Below, in pieces: positions 15,448 to 21,070 of a stretch of DNA of 21,070 nt. The position numbers and the translations under genes were made by a program. Origin of the DNA: a virus; the IMG/VR virus record IMGVR_UViG_3300031658_000174, positions 1 to 21,070 of that record, one strand, 5' to 3'. The notes below the pieces were generated by a model that was not told the origin of the DNA, ran no database searches, and worked only from the letters and a program-made list of their open reading frames with translations. Within the stretch, counting starts at the first letter, position 1; every line of letters begins with the position of its first letter.

Positions 15448-15666
15448 TTAGTTATATTTATTTAATGGGTGATTCTTAGTCAAAGGTATTCTAGTTAATT
15501 CAGTTAATAGATTAGTTAATGACTCGTTATTATGTGTGTATTCACCAGTTTCTAGTAAATGTCTAATCCATTCTTCACATTCTTTTATTGTGCTTAATGT
15601 CTTTTTACATTGATTTTCTTCTAATGCTTCAGCATAGAACTCTTTTGATAGTTTTTCAATATTCAT
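15448..15666 (-). CDS. Small protein of unknown function
   Basis: A 72-aa helical protein with Lys/Glu-rich N-terminal half and a Thr/Asn-rich tail. It begins just after (leftward of) the large structured island 15667-16134, so any RNA structure there is its upstream leader. No family recognised. Confidence 0.7.
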   Translation of the reverse strand: MNIEKLSKEFYAEALEENQCKKTLSTIKECEEWIRHLLETGEYTHNNESLTNLLTELTRIPLTKNHPLNKYN

Positions 15667-15699
15667 CTCTCTATTTAGTTTAATTAGTATTTATTAGAT

Positions 15700-15819
15700 A
15701 ATAACAGGTCAAGCAGCGGTTTATAGCCTCATCGCGGTTTACCCCATAAGGACTACTTGTTCGACACCAACTCTAGATGGTTATCACTAACCGTTGGGCT
15801 TATTGTTACACCTGTTATT
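15700..15819 (-). ncRNA. Candidate structured RNA A
   Basis: A 120-base segment closed by a perfect 10-bp terminal stem (AATAACAGGT 15700-15709 / ACCTGTTATT 15810-15819). Inside, helices ATAAG/CTTAT (746-750 with 799-803, offsets within 15xxx), CCAAC/GTTGG (767-771 with 793-797) and GGTTA/TAACC (779-783 with 788-792) nest on one arm. The last is capped on the minus strand by GTGA, a GNRA tetraloop; the plus-strand loop would be TCAC. That favours leftward transcription. No open frame or tRNA shape is seen. Class unknown; it could also be a leader of the 72-aa gene. Confidence 0.45.
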
Positions 15820-15881
15820 AATATACTGCCGTTACCTTTAGCCTAAAGCATAATCAGTAATCATTTATCAACAGTTATTGT

Positions 15882-15989
15882 AAAAGAGAGGTACAACTCA
15901 GGCACAACACAACAGGCTATAACTTTCGTTTAGTGCTGGTATTGAGGCTGAACGTTTTATAAGGAGTCACCTAGTTATACCTCTCTTTT
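15882..15989 (-). ncRNA. Candidate structured RNA B
   Basis: A 108-base segment closed by a perfect 12-bp stem (AAAAGAGAGGTA 15882-15893 / TACCTCTCTTTT 15978-15989). Interior helices include CTCA/TGAG (15897-15900 with 15943-15946), GCAC/GTGC (15902-15905 with 15933-15936) and AAC/GTT (15921-15923 with 15928-15930). The last carries a GAAA (GNRA) loop on the minus strand. The plus strand ends in a T-rich run (TTTTTATTTTT), so rightward transcription ending there is the alternative. No coding frame is seen. Confidence 0.45.
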
Positions 15990-16036
15990 TATTTTTCAAC
16001 CAGCTCTCTATGTTACAGCTCATGTATACTTATTTT

Positions 16037-16107
16037 GCATACCAATATTACTGTTTACACTTACGAGTGTGGTGCCTGGTCTTCCCGCATTTATCCACTT
16101 TGTATGC
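16037..16107. ncRNA. Candidate structured RNA C
   Basis: A 71-base segment closed by GCATAC (16037-16042) / GTATGC (16102-16107), with an internal perfect 5-bp hairpin ACACT/AGTGT (16057-16061 with 16066-16070) around a 4-base loop. It is weaker than A and B because the outer stem is only 6 bp; strand is unclear. It directly abuts the hairpin after the 98-aa gene. Confidence 0.3.
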
Positions 16108-16133
16108 TAACTCTCTTGTCTAGCTAGAGTTAG
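16107..16133 (-). other. Hairpin just after the 98-aa gene stop
   Basis: CTAACTCT (16107-16114) / AGAGTTAG (16126-16133), perfect 8 bp with an 11-base loop, one base past the stop codon (16135-16137) on the leftward transcript. No T-run follows, so 3'-end protection or processing is as likely as termination. Confidence 0.5.
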
Positions 16134-16134
16134 T

Positions 16135-16431
16135 TTAGTTATTAAAATTGTTCATTCTTTCTATCCTTCCTTTACTATGCCTTAACATATTACCATTACC
16201 ATCAACCGTAACCCAATACAGTTCTTTAGTTTGTAGGTTAGCTACATAGACCATCCAATCATCATAAGTTTGTGCTTCATCACACCTTACATCTATTTTA
16301 GTATCTATTGGGACAGCTTCATAGCAAGGATGACTAGCCAATTGTACCCTTAAAGGTTGAATAGTAGGTGTTGACTTAGGTCGTAGTTTAGTTAGTAAAA
16401 TACTTAACAGTTTATAGAGTAATCTTCTCAT
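16135..16431 (-). CDS. Protein of unknown function with basic-hydrophobic N-terminus
   Basis: A 98-aa protein. Residues 1-18 (MRRLLYKLLSILLTKLRP) form a basic amphipathic helix that could bind a membrane or target another protein; it is too charged for a cleaved signal peptide. The rest is beta-rich with Trp, Tyr and two Cys (about 35-85). No family recognised. It stands alone between two structured non-coding stretches (15667-16134 and 16432-16622), unlike the overlapping genes further left. Confidence 0.7.
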   Translation of the reverse strand: MRRLLYKLLSILLTKLRPKSTPTIQPLRVQLASHPCYEAVPIDTKIDVRCDEAQTYDDWMVYVANLQTKELYWVTVDGNGNMLRHSKGRIERMNNFNN

Positions 16432-16622
16432 AGTGTTATATTAGTTTAATTATACATTTCAAGTTAGGTCATGACATAGTACCAAATGGTGCGAATGTGA
16501 TGTGGGTTACACGATCACAAACGCATCACTAGTCAATCCAACAACAATTGGTTAGAGGTTGGGAATATATGTTATGTTATTTATATAGTACCCTCACTCC
16601 CGAAGGAGCGAAGGTGCTATTG
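16432..16622 (-). other. Non-coding stretch with hairpins between two leftward genes
   Basis: No convincing frame. On the leftward strand it contains a small CCAA/TTGG hairpin, GTGATG / CATCAC arms and the GGTACTAT motif twice (near 16478 and at 16585-16592 read on the minus strand). The strongest element is the hairpin 16585-16620. Confidence 0.5.
16585..16620 (-). terminator. Long UUCG-capped hairpin after the 148-aa gene
   Basis: On the minus strand an 8-bp outer stem (one C-A mismatch), a four-pair middle with two wobbles, and CTCC/GGAG close a TTCG loop: the very stable C(UUCG)G tetraloop. The plus strand gives a poorer stem, so leftward RNA is favoured. It begins two bases beyond the stop codon of the 148-aa gene. 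No T-run follows, so it may protect or process the mRNA end rather than terminate fully. Confidence 0.6.
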
Positions 16623-17069
16623 TTACAGTTGTTCTGTTAGTTCAAGGAGTAAAGCCTTACCTTTCACGAAGTTCTGAACATCAGCAATGGTATCAAGTTT
16701 ATTCATTACCTTGAAGTACAAGTATTGCTCTCCCTCATCATTAGTGAAGTGAAGAGTTTGTACTCTAATGTAACTCCAGTTGATTGATGGTTCAGCATAC
16801 TTGAACTGTCCAATGGTAGTCTTACCATCTGTGTCGTAGACTGAGTAACGGTAGATGTCCTCCATTACTGGCTTACCGTGCTCGTCCATTGCACGCTTAC
16901 CATCAAGGTAAACAGGACGCTGTTCTCCAATGTTACTGAAGTCTGTGAACTCTTTTAAATTGAGTAGTTCTCCCTCTGGAAATCTTGAGTGAAGGCTGTC
17001 TACTACCTGTACTGTTACTGGTGATGAGTCCAGTTGTTCATCGATTGTTGTTGTTGCTACTGTTGCCAT
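16623..17069 (-). CDS. First gene of the leftward block, unknown function
   Basis: I choose the ATG at 17069-17067 (148 aa, MATVATTTIDEQLDSSPVTV) rather than the longer frame from a GTG at 17117, whose extra 16 residues are Trp/Cys/Phe-rich, overlap the GC palindrome 17115-17128 and look non-coding. The protein is acidic and beta-rich, with conserved-looking segments VYLDGKRAMDEHGKPV (about 53-68) and YSVYDTDGKTTIG (about 74-86). No family recognised. Being first after the divergent control region, it could be an early host-takeover or abundant protein; this is inference from position. Confidence 0.75.
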   Translation of the reverse strand: MATVATTTIDEQLDSSPVTVQVVDSLHSRFPEGELLNLKEFTDFSNIGEQRPVYLDGKRAMDEHGKPVMEDIYRYSVYDTDGKTTIGQFKYAEPSINWSYIRVQTLHFTNDEGEQYLYFKVMNKLDTIADVQNFVKGKALLLELTEQL

Positions 17070-17114
17070 TTGATTGGATGTATTGGTTAATTTATTTACG
17101 AAACACCACAGAAA

Positions 17115-17128
17115 CACCCCCGGGGGTG
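17115..17128. promoter_or_regulatory. GC-rich perfect palindrome, operator candidate
   Basis: CACCCCCGGGGGTG is a perfect 14-base palindrome in AT-rich DNA, 46 bases upstream of the first leftward gene. It could bind a dimeric regulator. CACCCCC could alternatively pair with GGGGGTG at 17485-17491 in a transcript. Confidence 0.4.
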
Positions 17129-17237
17129 GTTGAGATGAAAGAAGTAGGTAGGGTGACTTTCCAAATACCTTCCCTCTCTCACAACTCCCTCATTAAATTT
17201 TTTTTCCATTTTTCTTATATTATGTTTCCAAAAAGAG

Positions 17238-17245
17238 TATCTTTG
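17238..17245 (+). promoter_or_regulatory. Bacteroidota-type promoter, rightward
   Basis: TATCTTTG matches TAnnTTTG exactly. A start near 17252 leaves a leader of about 260 bases before the ATG at 17511, which is long for this compact genome and suggests a structured regulatory leader or a small RNA. The -33 region has no clear TTG. Confidence 0.6.
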
Positions 17246-17510
17246 CCCCGTAACATTATCATCCCTCGGTAACCAGACAAGGGAAAAGACATCGGATTGC
17301 AGTCTCAAATAGAGATAGATTTTTCTCCGGTAGTTACGAAAGAGTAGTGTATAAACTATAGTTAGGGTAGAATTAGCACACAGGTATGTGCGGTGAATTA
17401 ACATCAGTCTTACTATCCTTGGGTCCCCAGAGTAAAATGGGAGTACTGCTAAAGTGAAATCCAAACTTGAAATTGAAACCACAAGGGGGTGAACTATATC
17501 AAAATTAGAA

Positions 17511-17705
17511 ATGTCAAAATATATATGTAAGTGTGGAGAGAAGAAAGAACTTCACAAAGTTAGTATGGTAGTTATAGATGATAAGGTTCGTGTTGAAGAA
17601 GCCTTATGCCAATGTGGTGAATATATGGAAGAGGAAGATCAAAGCTTCTCTGGTTTCCCTACGTTAATACGTACTGAGCCAACATTAAATAAAAAAATAT
17701 CTTAA
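17511..17705 (+). CDS. Small zinc-ribbon-like protein
   Basis: A 64-aa protein with two CxC pairs, CKCG (6-9) and CQCG (33-36), about 25 residues apart, typical of a single zinc-ribbon knuckle. The middle is Val/Asp/Glu-rich, the tail Thr/Lys-rich. It is the first gene of the rightward block and is separated from the next by a promoter. Could be a small transcription or translation modulator; no family identified. Confidence 0.7.
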   Translation: MSKYICKCGEKKELHKVSMVVIDDKVRVEEALCQCGEYMEEEDQSFSGFPTLIRTEPTLNKKIS

Positions 17706-17710
17706 AATAG

Positions 17711-17742
17711 TTGGAACTATAAAAGAATAATTTATATCTTTG
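17711..17742 (+). promoter_or_regulatory. Strong Bacteroidota-type promoter upstream of co-chaperonin
   Basis: TTG at 17711-17713 (-33 element) and TATCTTTG at 17735-17742 (-7 box) are separated by about 21 bases, matching the Bacteroidota consensus better than any other site here. A start near 17750 gives a short AT-rich leader ahead of the ATG at 17764. Confidence 0.75.
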
Positions 17743-17763
17743 CATAAACTAAATATATAAATT

Positions 17764-18033
17764 ATGAAATTTGAACCAAACGGAAACTGGATAGTTCTTC
17801 CAGACCCAACAATCGAAACAACAGAGTCAGGTATTATCTTAGATGAGACTACAGCTGCAGCAAATGCAAAAAAGTCTAATGTATTAGAGGTATTAAAGAC
17901 TGGTCCTAATTGCTTATTCGTAAAGAAAGGCGATACTGTAATGGTAGATCCAAGATCAGAAGCTATTAAAGCTAGGATTGAGGATAAAGATTACCTATTA
18001 GTAGGGGAACACCAGGTATTAGGGAAGTGGTAA
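17764..18033 (+). CDS. GroES-like co-chaperonin (Cpn10 family)
   Basis: An 89-aa protein matching the GroES layout: PNGNWIVLPDPTIETTESG (about 5-23, first strand and mobile loop), IILDE (24-28), then VLEVLKTGPNC (about 41-51), VKKGDTVMVDP (54-64) and DYLLVGEHQVLG (about 77-88). GroES caps the GroEL ring. Phage versions such as T4 gp31 replace the host co-chaperonin to fold the capsid protein. No GroEL gene is in the window, so it should work with the host chaperonin. It has its own promoter, suggesting strong or separately timed expression. Confidence 0.85.
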   Translation: MKFEPNGNWIVLPDPTIETTESGIILDETTAAANAKKSNVLEVLKTGPNCLFVKKGDTVMVDPRSEAIKARIEDKDYLLVGEHQVLGKW

Positions 18034-18272
18034 ACGGGACAGTCACCATTTCTCTTAGTGACTTCCAAACTTTACTAGAATCTTCTACCAACGCAGACGA
18101 CGTTCTTAAATCTACAACTACCGCCTCTAAAGAGATACAAGTATTCTTGTCTTATCTTCACGCACAACTAGATCTAACTCCTCACATAGAAGCTTTTAAT
18201 AGACAGTCTAAGAAGTCTAAGATTATCGTTGAAGATGGTAATAGAATAAAAATACAATTTAATGAGAAATAA
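18027..18272 (+). CDS. Small protein of unknown function, GTG start
   Basis: An 81-aa frame beginning at GTG 18027, overlapping the co-chaperonin end by 7 bases; no ATG lies in frame, so GTG is the only good start. It has a Ser/Thr-rich N-terminal half, a helical middle and a basic beta-like end (KKSKIIVEDGNRIKIQF). No family recognised. Confidence 0.6.
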   Translation: MVNGTVTISLSDFQTLLESSTNADDVLKSTTTASKEIQVFLSYLHAQLDLTPHIEAFNRQSKKSKIIVEDGNRIKIQFNEK

Positions 18273-18396
18273 ATTAATGTACATTCTACATAGAATGGGT
18301 TTTCACACAGATTTGTGTAGGAGACGATTGTATTCAACTGAACAAGATTATATCTGTACGGTTACTGGGAATACGCATAAAAAATTTACACTATGA
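18262..18396 (+). CDS. Short basic protein (44 aa), unknown function
   Basis: The frame from ATG 18262 to TGA 18394-18396 begins MRNKLMYILHRMGFHTDLCR and contains a YICTVTGNTHKKF segment. The start lies inside the end of the previous gene by 11 bases and the stop shares ATGA with the next gene's ATG at 18393. That overlap on both sides, and the absence of any other coding content for these 120 bases, support a real gene. Confidence 0.6.
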   Translation: MRNKLMYILHRMGFHTDLCRRRLYSTEQDYICTVTGNTHKKFTL

Positions 18397-18617
18397 GTTA
18401 TTTATCACATATAAAGAGAACCTCTTTAAATAAAGAGTGTAGATGGATTGTTAAGTATAATAATAGTGGATTGATACGAGAAGTTAAACAAGTATATAAT
18501 CCTTCAGAGTATCACGCTATGAATAAACATAAAGGAAAAGATGCAAGACCATTGCATACTAAAAGTGCATTAATAAATATATTAGAAAATGACAGACACA
18601 GACGCAGTAAAAATTAA
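18393..18617 (+). CDS. Small basic protein of unknown function
   Basis: A 74-aa protein rich in Lys, Arg, His and Asn, coupled to the preceding short gene by ATGA and overlapping the winged-helix gene by 29 bases. The charge suggests nucleic-acid binding, but no motif is recognised. Confidence 0.65.
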   Translation: MSYLSHIKRTSLNKECRWIVKYNNSGLIREVKQVYNPSEYHAMNKHKGKDARPLHTKSALINILENDRHRRSKN

Positions 18618-18948
18618 TAAGAGAAGTATAACAGTTAGTATAAATAGTACTTATAAGTATCTACAGATATGGAATGGTATATTTGGGTTGACTAATAAAG
18701 AGCTAAGTATATTAGCTTCCTTTATAGATGTACAAATACTAAAAGATGATATGAATCTATGTAGTGTAAATGTAAAGAAAGCTGTTGCAGAACTCATAGG
18801 TATCAAAGATCCTAATACTTTAAATAACTATATTAAGAAGTATAAAGATAAAGGTGCTATATTTAAACGTCAGGGATACTATAAATTAAACCCAATGCTA
18901 GATCCATCAACGGAGGTAGTAGAAATAACAATCAATAGAGATGTCTAA
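18589..18948 (+). CDS. Winged-helix DNA-binding protein
   Basis: A 119-aa protein with three segments typical of a winged helix: LTNKELSILASFIDVQIL (about 34-51), VNVKKAVAELIGIKDPNTLN (about 60-79, recognition-helix region) and KYKDKGAIFKRQGYYKLNPM (about 84-103, wing). It resembles RepL/replication-initiator-type or regulator proteins that phages carry ahead of the packaging genes. Candidate regulator of the rightward block; function by fold only. Confidence 0.7.
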   Translation: MTDTDAVKINKRSITVSINSTYKYLQIWNGIFGLTNKELSILASFIDVQILKDDMNLCSVNVKKAVAELIGIKDPNTLNNYIKKYKDKGAIFKRQGYYKLNPMLDPSTEVVEITINRDV

Positions 18949-19072
18949 GGGAATTACACATTTAGTAATATCCGTGTTTGAGGAGGACATATATAAAATA
19001 ACAGTTTTCCAAGATGTAAATGGGGGCTATTTAACAATGAATATAGAATTTAATTACGATTATGAAAGATAA
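18941..19072 (+). CDS. Short protein (43 aa), unknown function
   Basis: The frame from ATG 18941 to TAA 19070-19072 begins MSKGITHLVISVFEEDIYKI and continues as a beta-like sequence with an acidic end. It overlaps the preceding gene's stop by 8 bases and the next gene's start by 11 bases, and otherwise fills an apparent 113-base gap. No family recognised. Confidence 0.6.
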   Translation: MSKGITHLVISVFEEDIYKITVFQDVNGGYLTMNIEFNYDYER

Positions 19073-19556
19073 TAAAGAAGAACCAGAGGAAGTAAAACCA
19101 TTAGAGGTGGAACCGCCTTCAATGTTTAGTATGATTAAAAGTTTTGGGAAAGACTTAGGTAAGTGGGTTGCAGAAGGAGCTCCAGCAACAACACCTGCAG
19201 ATTATATTGAAAGATTAACTGCTTGTAATAACTGTCCACATTTGATTAAGAAGCATATGAGGTGTGGTAAGTGTGGGTGCATGGTAGAGCATAAAGCAAA
19301 GTGGAGAACAACTACTTGTCCAGATGATCCTCAAAGATGGAAAGCCCAGGATGCTACCCCTAAAACGAAACAAGAAAAGATTGTAAGGGAACAGCAGATG
19401 TTTGATAAGGAGAATGAAGATGTTATAGAGGCAATCCAAGATATAAAGAGGGATGCAGGCGAGGAGAATCTGTTTGTTAGTAGGGATGAGGTAGAAGCAT
19501 ATAAAAAAAAGCAAGCTGATGAAGGATATGTAGACTTCGAAGATGTCCCAGAATAA
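19062..19556 (+). CDS. Zinc-ribbon protein of unknown function
   Basis: A 164-aa protein. CNNCPH (about 55-60) and CGKCGC (about 68-73), followed by TTCPDDPQRW (about 88-98), make a treble-clef-like Cys cluster seen in uncharacterised phage proteins near terminase genes. The flanks are helical and charged, with a C-terminal Glu/Asp-rich tail. Possible roles: packaging accessory or nuclease cofactor; unproven. Confidence 0.75.
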   Translation: MKDNKEEPEEVKPLEVEPPSMFSMIKSFGKDLGKWVAEGAPATTPADYIERLTACNNCPHLIKKHMRCGKCGCMVEHKAKWRTTTCPDDPQRWKAQDATPKTKQEKIVREQQMFDKENEDVIEAIQDIKRDAGEENLFVSRDEVEAYKKKQADEGYVDFEDVPE

Positions 19557-19776
19557 AAGTTTCATTATATATAAAATAGCTAATAAATATAACCTTCCTC
19601 TACAGACGGTGGAAAGGATTGTTAACTCTCAGTTTAAATATTTAGCAAAAATAATGAATGATGGCAACTTTGATAGTGTGCGTCTCCCATATTTCGGTAA
19701 GTTTTCTGTAAAAAAGGGTAGAATAGCGCATATAAAACGTTTAACAGATAAAAAAAATGGTAAAAGTAAAATATAG
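19543..19776 (+). CDS. HU/IHF-like DNA-binding protein
   Basis: A 77-aa protein fitting the first part of the HU/IHF fold: two helices (about 6-40) and then SVRLPYFGKFSVKKGR (about 45-60), the FGxF-like beta turn. The long DNA-binding arm is short or absent, and the tail is very basic. It could bend or coat DNA in replication or packaging. Overlaps the previous gene by 14 bases and the next by 20. Confidence 0.65.
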   Translation: MSQNKSFIIYKIANKYNLPLQTVERIVNSQFKYLAKIMNDGNFDSVRLPYFGKFSVKKGRIAHIKRLTDKKNGKSKI

Positions 19777-20053
19777 TCCAAAGTATATTAAAATATGCGA
19801 CATACAAATTAGAGAAACTGAAAAGTTGATAGATAATCCGGACTATATATATGACTGGGACCTATTAAAAGATGATCTTATAAAAGATGGTTTACAGGAG
19901 TGCATACATGTGGAGGAGGCAGCTGGTACGTATCACCTTATAAACGGACACCACAGAATACAAATACTTAGTAGATTGTATGGTGAAGATGTAGAAGTAC
20001 CTATAAGAATACAAGCAAACTCTGAAAAATATAGACCCCAAGATAATGGATGA
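19757..20053 (+). CDS. ParB/Srx-like domain protein
   Basis: A 98-aa protein corresponding to the ParB N-terminal domain: IKICDIQIRETE (about 11-22), then a helix, then YHLINGHHRIQIL (about 59-71), the GHHR motif that binds nucleotide in this fold. The helix-turn-helix DNA-binding domain and a ParA partner are absent, so plasmid partition is unlikely. Phage proteins of this type may be nucleases, CTP-binding switches or regulators; which applies is unknown. Confidence 0.7.
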   Translation: MVKVKYSPKYIKICDIQIRETEKLIDNPDYIYDWDLLKDDLIKDGLQECIHVEEAAGTYHLINGHHRIQILSRLYGEDVEVPIRIQANSEKYRPQDNG

Positions 20054-20558
20054 TTTAATATATATAAAAGATAATAGAACTGTACCTTCAACGTATGCTT
20101 TACAGGTAGTAGAGTTTAAAACTTTATCCCCAACTGAGTTAGCTTACGTATACTTTATGGTGGATCATAAGTCGCCTTTTGCGGTTTATGAGTGGGAACA
20201 ACGTACTATTGAAGTAAAAAACAGTATATTTGGCGATGATAATAAGTTTATTCCAAGTATTAAAGTTAATACTGCGTGTAAAAAGTATGAAATATTAATT
20301 GAAACGTCAGCTGTTAGATTATTAAAGGCCGCTAAAGGCTCAATAGTAAAATTAGAAAAGTATTTCAGAGATATAGACCTTACTATGATGGATGACAACG
20401 GTAAACCTATCTTTCACGCTAAAGATTTAATAGCTAATCTCTCTAATATGGGGAAAGTAGTAGATGGATTATCTAGATTAGAGGAAATAGTTAAGAAGGA
20501 AGAGCAGGCTTCTAATACAAATAGAGGAGGAATTGAAGTAAATAAATATAGTACGTAA
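20046..20558 (+). CDS. Unknown protein upstream of terminase (small-terminase candidate by position)
   Basis: A 170-aa protein with a beta-rich start, an EWEQRTIEVK segment (about 50-59) and a mostly helical C-terminal half (about 80-160). The gene precedes a 92-aa gene and then TerL. Small terminase subunits often sit here, but I see no clear helix-turn-helix, so this is a positional guess. Overlaps the ParB-like gene by 8 bases. Confidence 0.75.
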   Translation: MDDLIYIKDNRTVPSTYALQVVEFKTLSPTELAYVYFMVDHKSPFAVYEWEQRTIEVKNSIFGDDNKFIPSIKVNTACKKYEILIETSAVRLLKAAKGSIVKLEKYFRDIDLTMMDDNGKPIFHAKDLIANLSNMGKVVDGLSRLEEIVKKEEQASNTNRGGIEVNKYST

Positions 20559-20836
20559 TGGATTTTTTAGAAGAAATAGAGTTATATAACACAGCTATGC
20601 AGAATGCATATAATGTTATTACAGGTAGGATCTCAATAGAGGATGTATACATTGAATTAGAAGAAGGAGATGAGGATCTAGAGTTTCCTTTACCTTTTAA
20701 TCCATTTTTACATGATGATATTAGCGATGAAGAGATAGGATGGGTGATTGACCACTTCATAGAATTAGAGGATTATGAGAAATGCCAAGAATTACTTGAT
20801 AGTAAGAAAGAGATAGATGTTAAAAGAGACAAGTAG
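20558..20836 (+). CDS. Acidic helical protein of unknown function
   Basis: A 92-aa, strongly acidic protein (Asp/Glu about one third) with a FPLPFNPF segment (about 48-55) and helical ends (IDHFIELEDYEKCQEL near 69-84). It overlaps TerL by 20 bases. Acidic helical proteins here may act as DNA mimics or TerL adaptors; no family recognised. Confidence 0.75.
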   Translation: MDFLEEIELYNTAMQNAYNVITGRISIEDVYIELEEGDEDLEFPLPFNPFLHDDISDEEIGWVIDHFIELEDYEKCQELLDSKKEIDVKRDK

Positions 20837-21070
20837 GGCTAGGCCCGCCGCTCTAGCCTTTTTAAAGGACGGTGTGTACACGAATGCCCTTCCTGGCACT
20901 AAAGAGTACTATGACTACTGGGATGAGGAGAAGCGACGTTGTATGTACGGATATGAGATAGGAGAATTACGTATAACAGGCTTTCATTACTTTTATTTGA
21001 ACTATTGTCCTATTGATAGGGCTATTGATGAGGAAATGCCAGATGGTACTATACAATCTAGACGGGAGAG
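20817..21070 (+). CDS. Large terminase subunit, N-terminal part (runs off the window)
   Basis: An open frame from ATG 20817 to the window end gives 84 residues. It starts MLKETSRARPAALAFLKDG, followed by YYDYWDEEKRRCMYGYEIGE and LRITGFHYFYLNYCPID. The pattern 'RITG.HYF.LN' is the N-terminal signature of large terminases of many Bacteroidota phages. The ATPase and nuclease motifs would lie beyond the window. The protein would drive DNA into the capsid. Assignment rests on this N-terminal pattern and on position. Confidence 0.75.
   Translation, partial: MLKETSRARPAALAFLKDGVYTNALPGTKEYYDYWDEEKRRCMYGYEIGELRITGFHYFYLNYCPIDRAIDEEMPDGTIQSRRE

Larger units (their letters stand above)
17070..17510. 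promoter_or_regulatory. Divergent control region between leftward and rightward blocks
   Basis: 441 bases without a convincing gene. It holds a 14-base GC palindrome (17115-17128), a rightward TATCTTTG box (17238-17245), and a small hairpin GCACA/TGTGC near 17375-17391. GGGGGTG occurs at 17122-17128 and again at 17485-17491. A weak leftward TATTTG at about 17161-17166 lacks the TA dinucleotide at the right place. A TAATTTTG matching the -7 consensus leftward is at about 17499-17506 but would leave a 430-base leader. A 23-codon frame (ATG near 17384) could be a leader peptide or chance. The 128-codon minus frame across the region has no coding character. Confidence 0.6.

Noticed and set aside
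15700-15819. tRNA or tmRNA in structured segment A (it contains GTTCGACACC, similar to a T-loop)
   Set aside because: No acceptor, D or anticodon arm fits around it, and the stem flanking TTCGACA does not pair at five positions.
15667-16134. CRISPR array or tandem repeats
   Set aside because: The three stem-closed segments share shape but not sequence; there are no repeated units with spacers.
17070-17117. N-terminal extension of the 148-aa gene from a GTG at 17117
   Set aside because: The extra 16 residues look non-coding (Trp, Cys, Phe), the GTG lies in the GC palindrome, and an ATG at 17069 gives a better start.
17096-17482. 128-codon leftward frame across the divergent region
   Set aside because: It covers the GC palindrome and the rightward promoter on the opposite strand, is Leu/Phe/Arg-rich without domain character, and its end overlaps only the non-coding extension of the next gene.
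19215-19565. 116-codon leftward frame opposite the zinc-ribbon gene
   Set aside because: Hydrophobic shadow of a Lys/Glu-rich coding sequence; the Cys pattern on the plus strand is the real signal.

Overview
The window looks like part of a virulent tailed-phage (Caudoviricetes) genome infecting a member of the Bacteroidota. Three things support this. Several promoters match the Bacteroidota-type -7 box TAnnTTTG (TATCTTTG twice, TATATTTG twice). Start codons mostly lack Shine-Dalgarno sites, and the DNA is AT-rich with tightly overlapping genes. The replication genes sit next to packaging genes, with no integrase or repressor visible. The gene set (family A polymerase, Toprim primase, DnaB-like and SF2 helicases, Sak4-like ATPase, SSB-like protein, then TerL) resembles marine Cellulophaga-type and crAss-like phages, but the family cannot be fixed without a search.

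Layout: two divergent gene blocks leave a control region at about 17070-17510. The leftward block (17069 down to 1) starts with two loosely spaced genes of unknown function. These lie among unusually large non-coding islands (15667-16134, 16432-16622) full of perfect-stem RNA-like structures. It continues with small genes and a SET-domain methyltransferase-like protein (14782-15162), an acidic 229-aa protein, family A DNA polymerase (11903-13795), a structured intergenic stretch, and a string of very short overlapping genes (11198-11768). Next come a small winged-helix protein, an SF2 helicase, a probable replication accessory protein, DnaB-like helicase, Sak4-like ATPase, an SSB-like protein ending in DSPF, Toprim primase, a calcineurin-like phosphoesterase and a PD-(D/E)XK endonuclease. 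After a strong terminator hairpin (3371-3395) there is a separate cassette: zinc-ribbon protein, HExxH plus VWA protein, MoxR-type AAA ATPase, and an unidentified protein that runs off the window.

The rightward block (17511 to the right edge) carries a Cys-rich protein, then a strong promoter in front of a GroES-like co-chaperonin. Overlapping small genes follow, including a winged-helix protein, another zinc-ribbon protein, an HU/IHF-like protein and a ParB-like protein. Two proteins of unknown function then lead into the start of the large terminase.

Working model (inference): the leftward genes replicate and process phage DNA, the rightward genes lead into packaging and morphogenesis, and the MoxR/VWA cassette and the GroES-like protein act on protein folding or assembly. 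Six short genes (16-52 codons) are added from direct reading, and two start sites are moved (17069 and 9720). The features most worth follow-up are the closed-stem RNA cluster, the phage SET protein, the MoxR/VWA cassette, and non-canonical catalytic residues in the primase and the polymerase.
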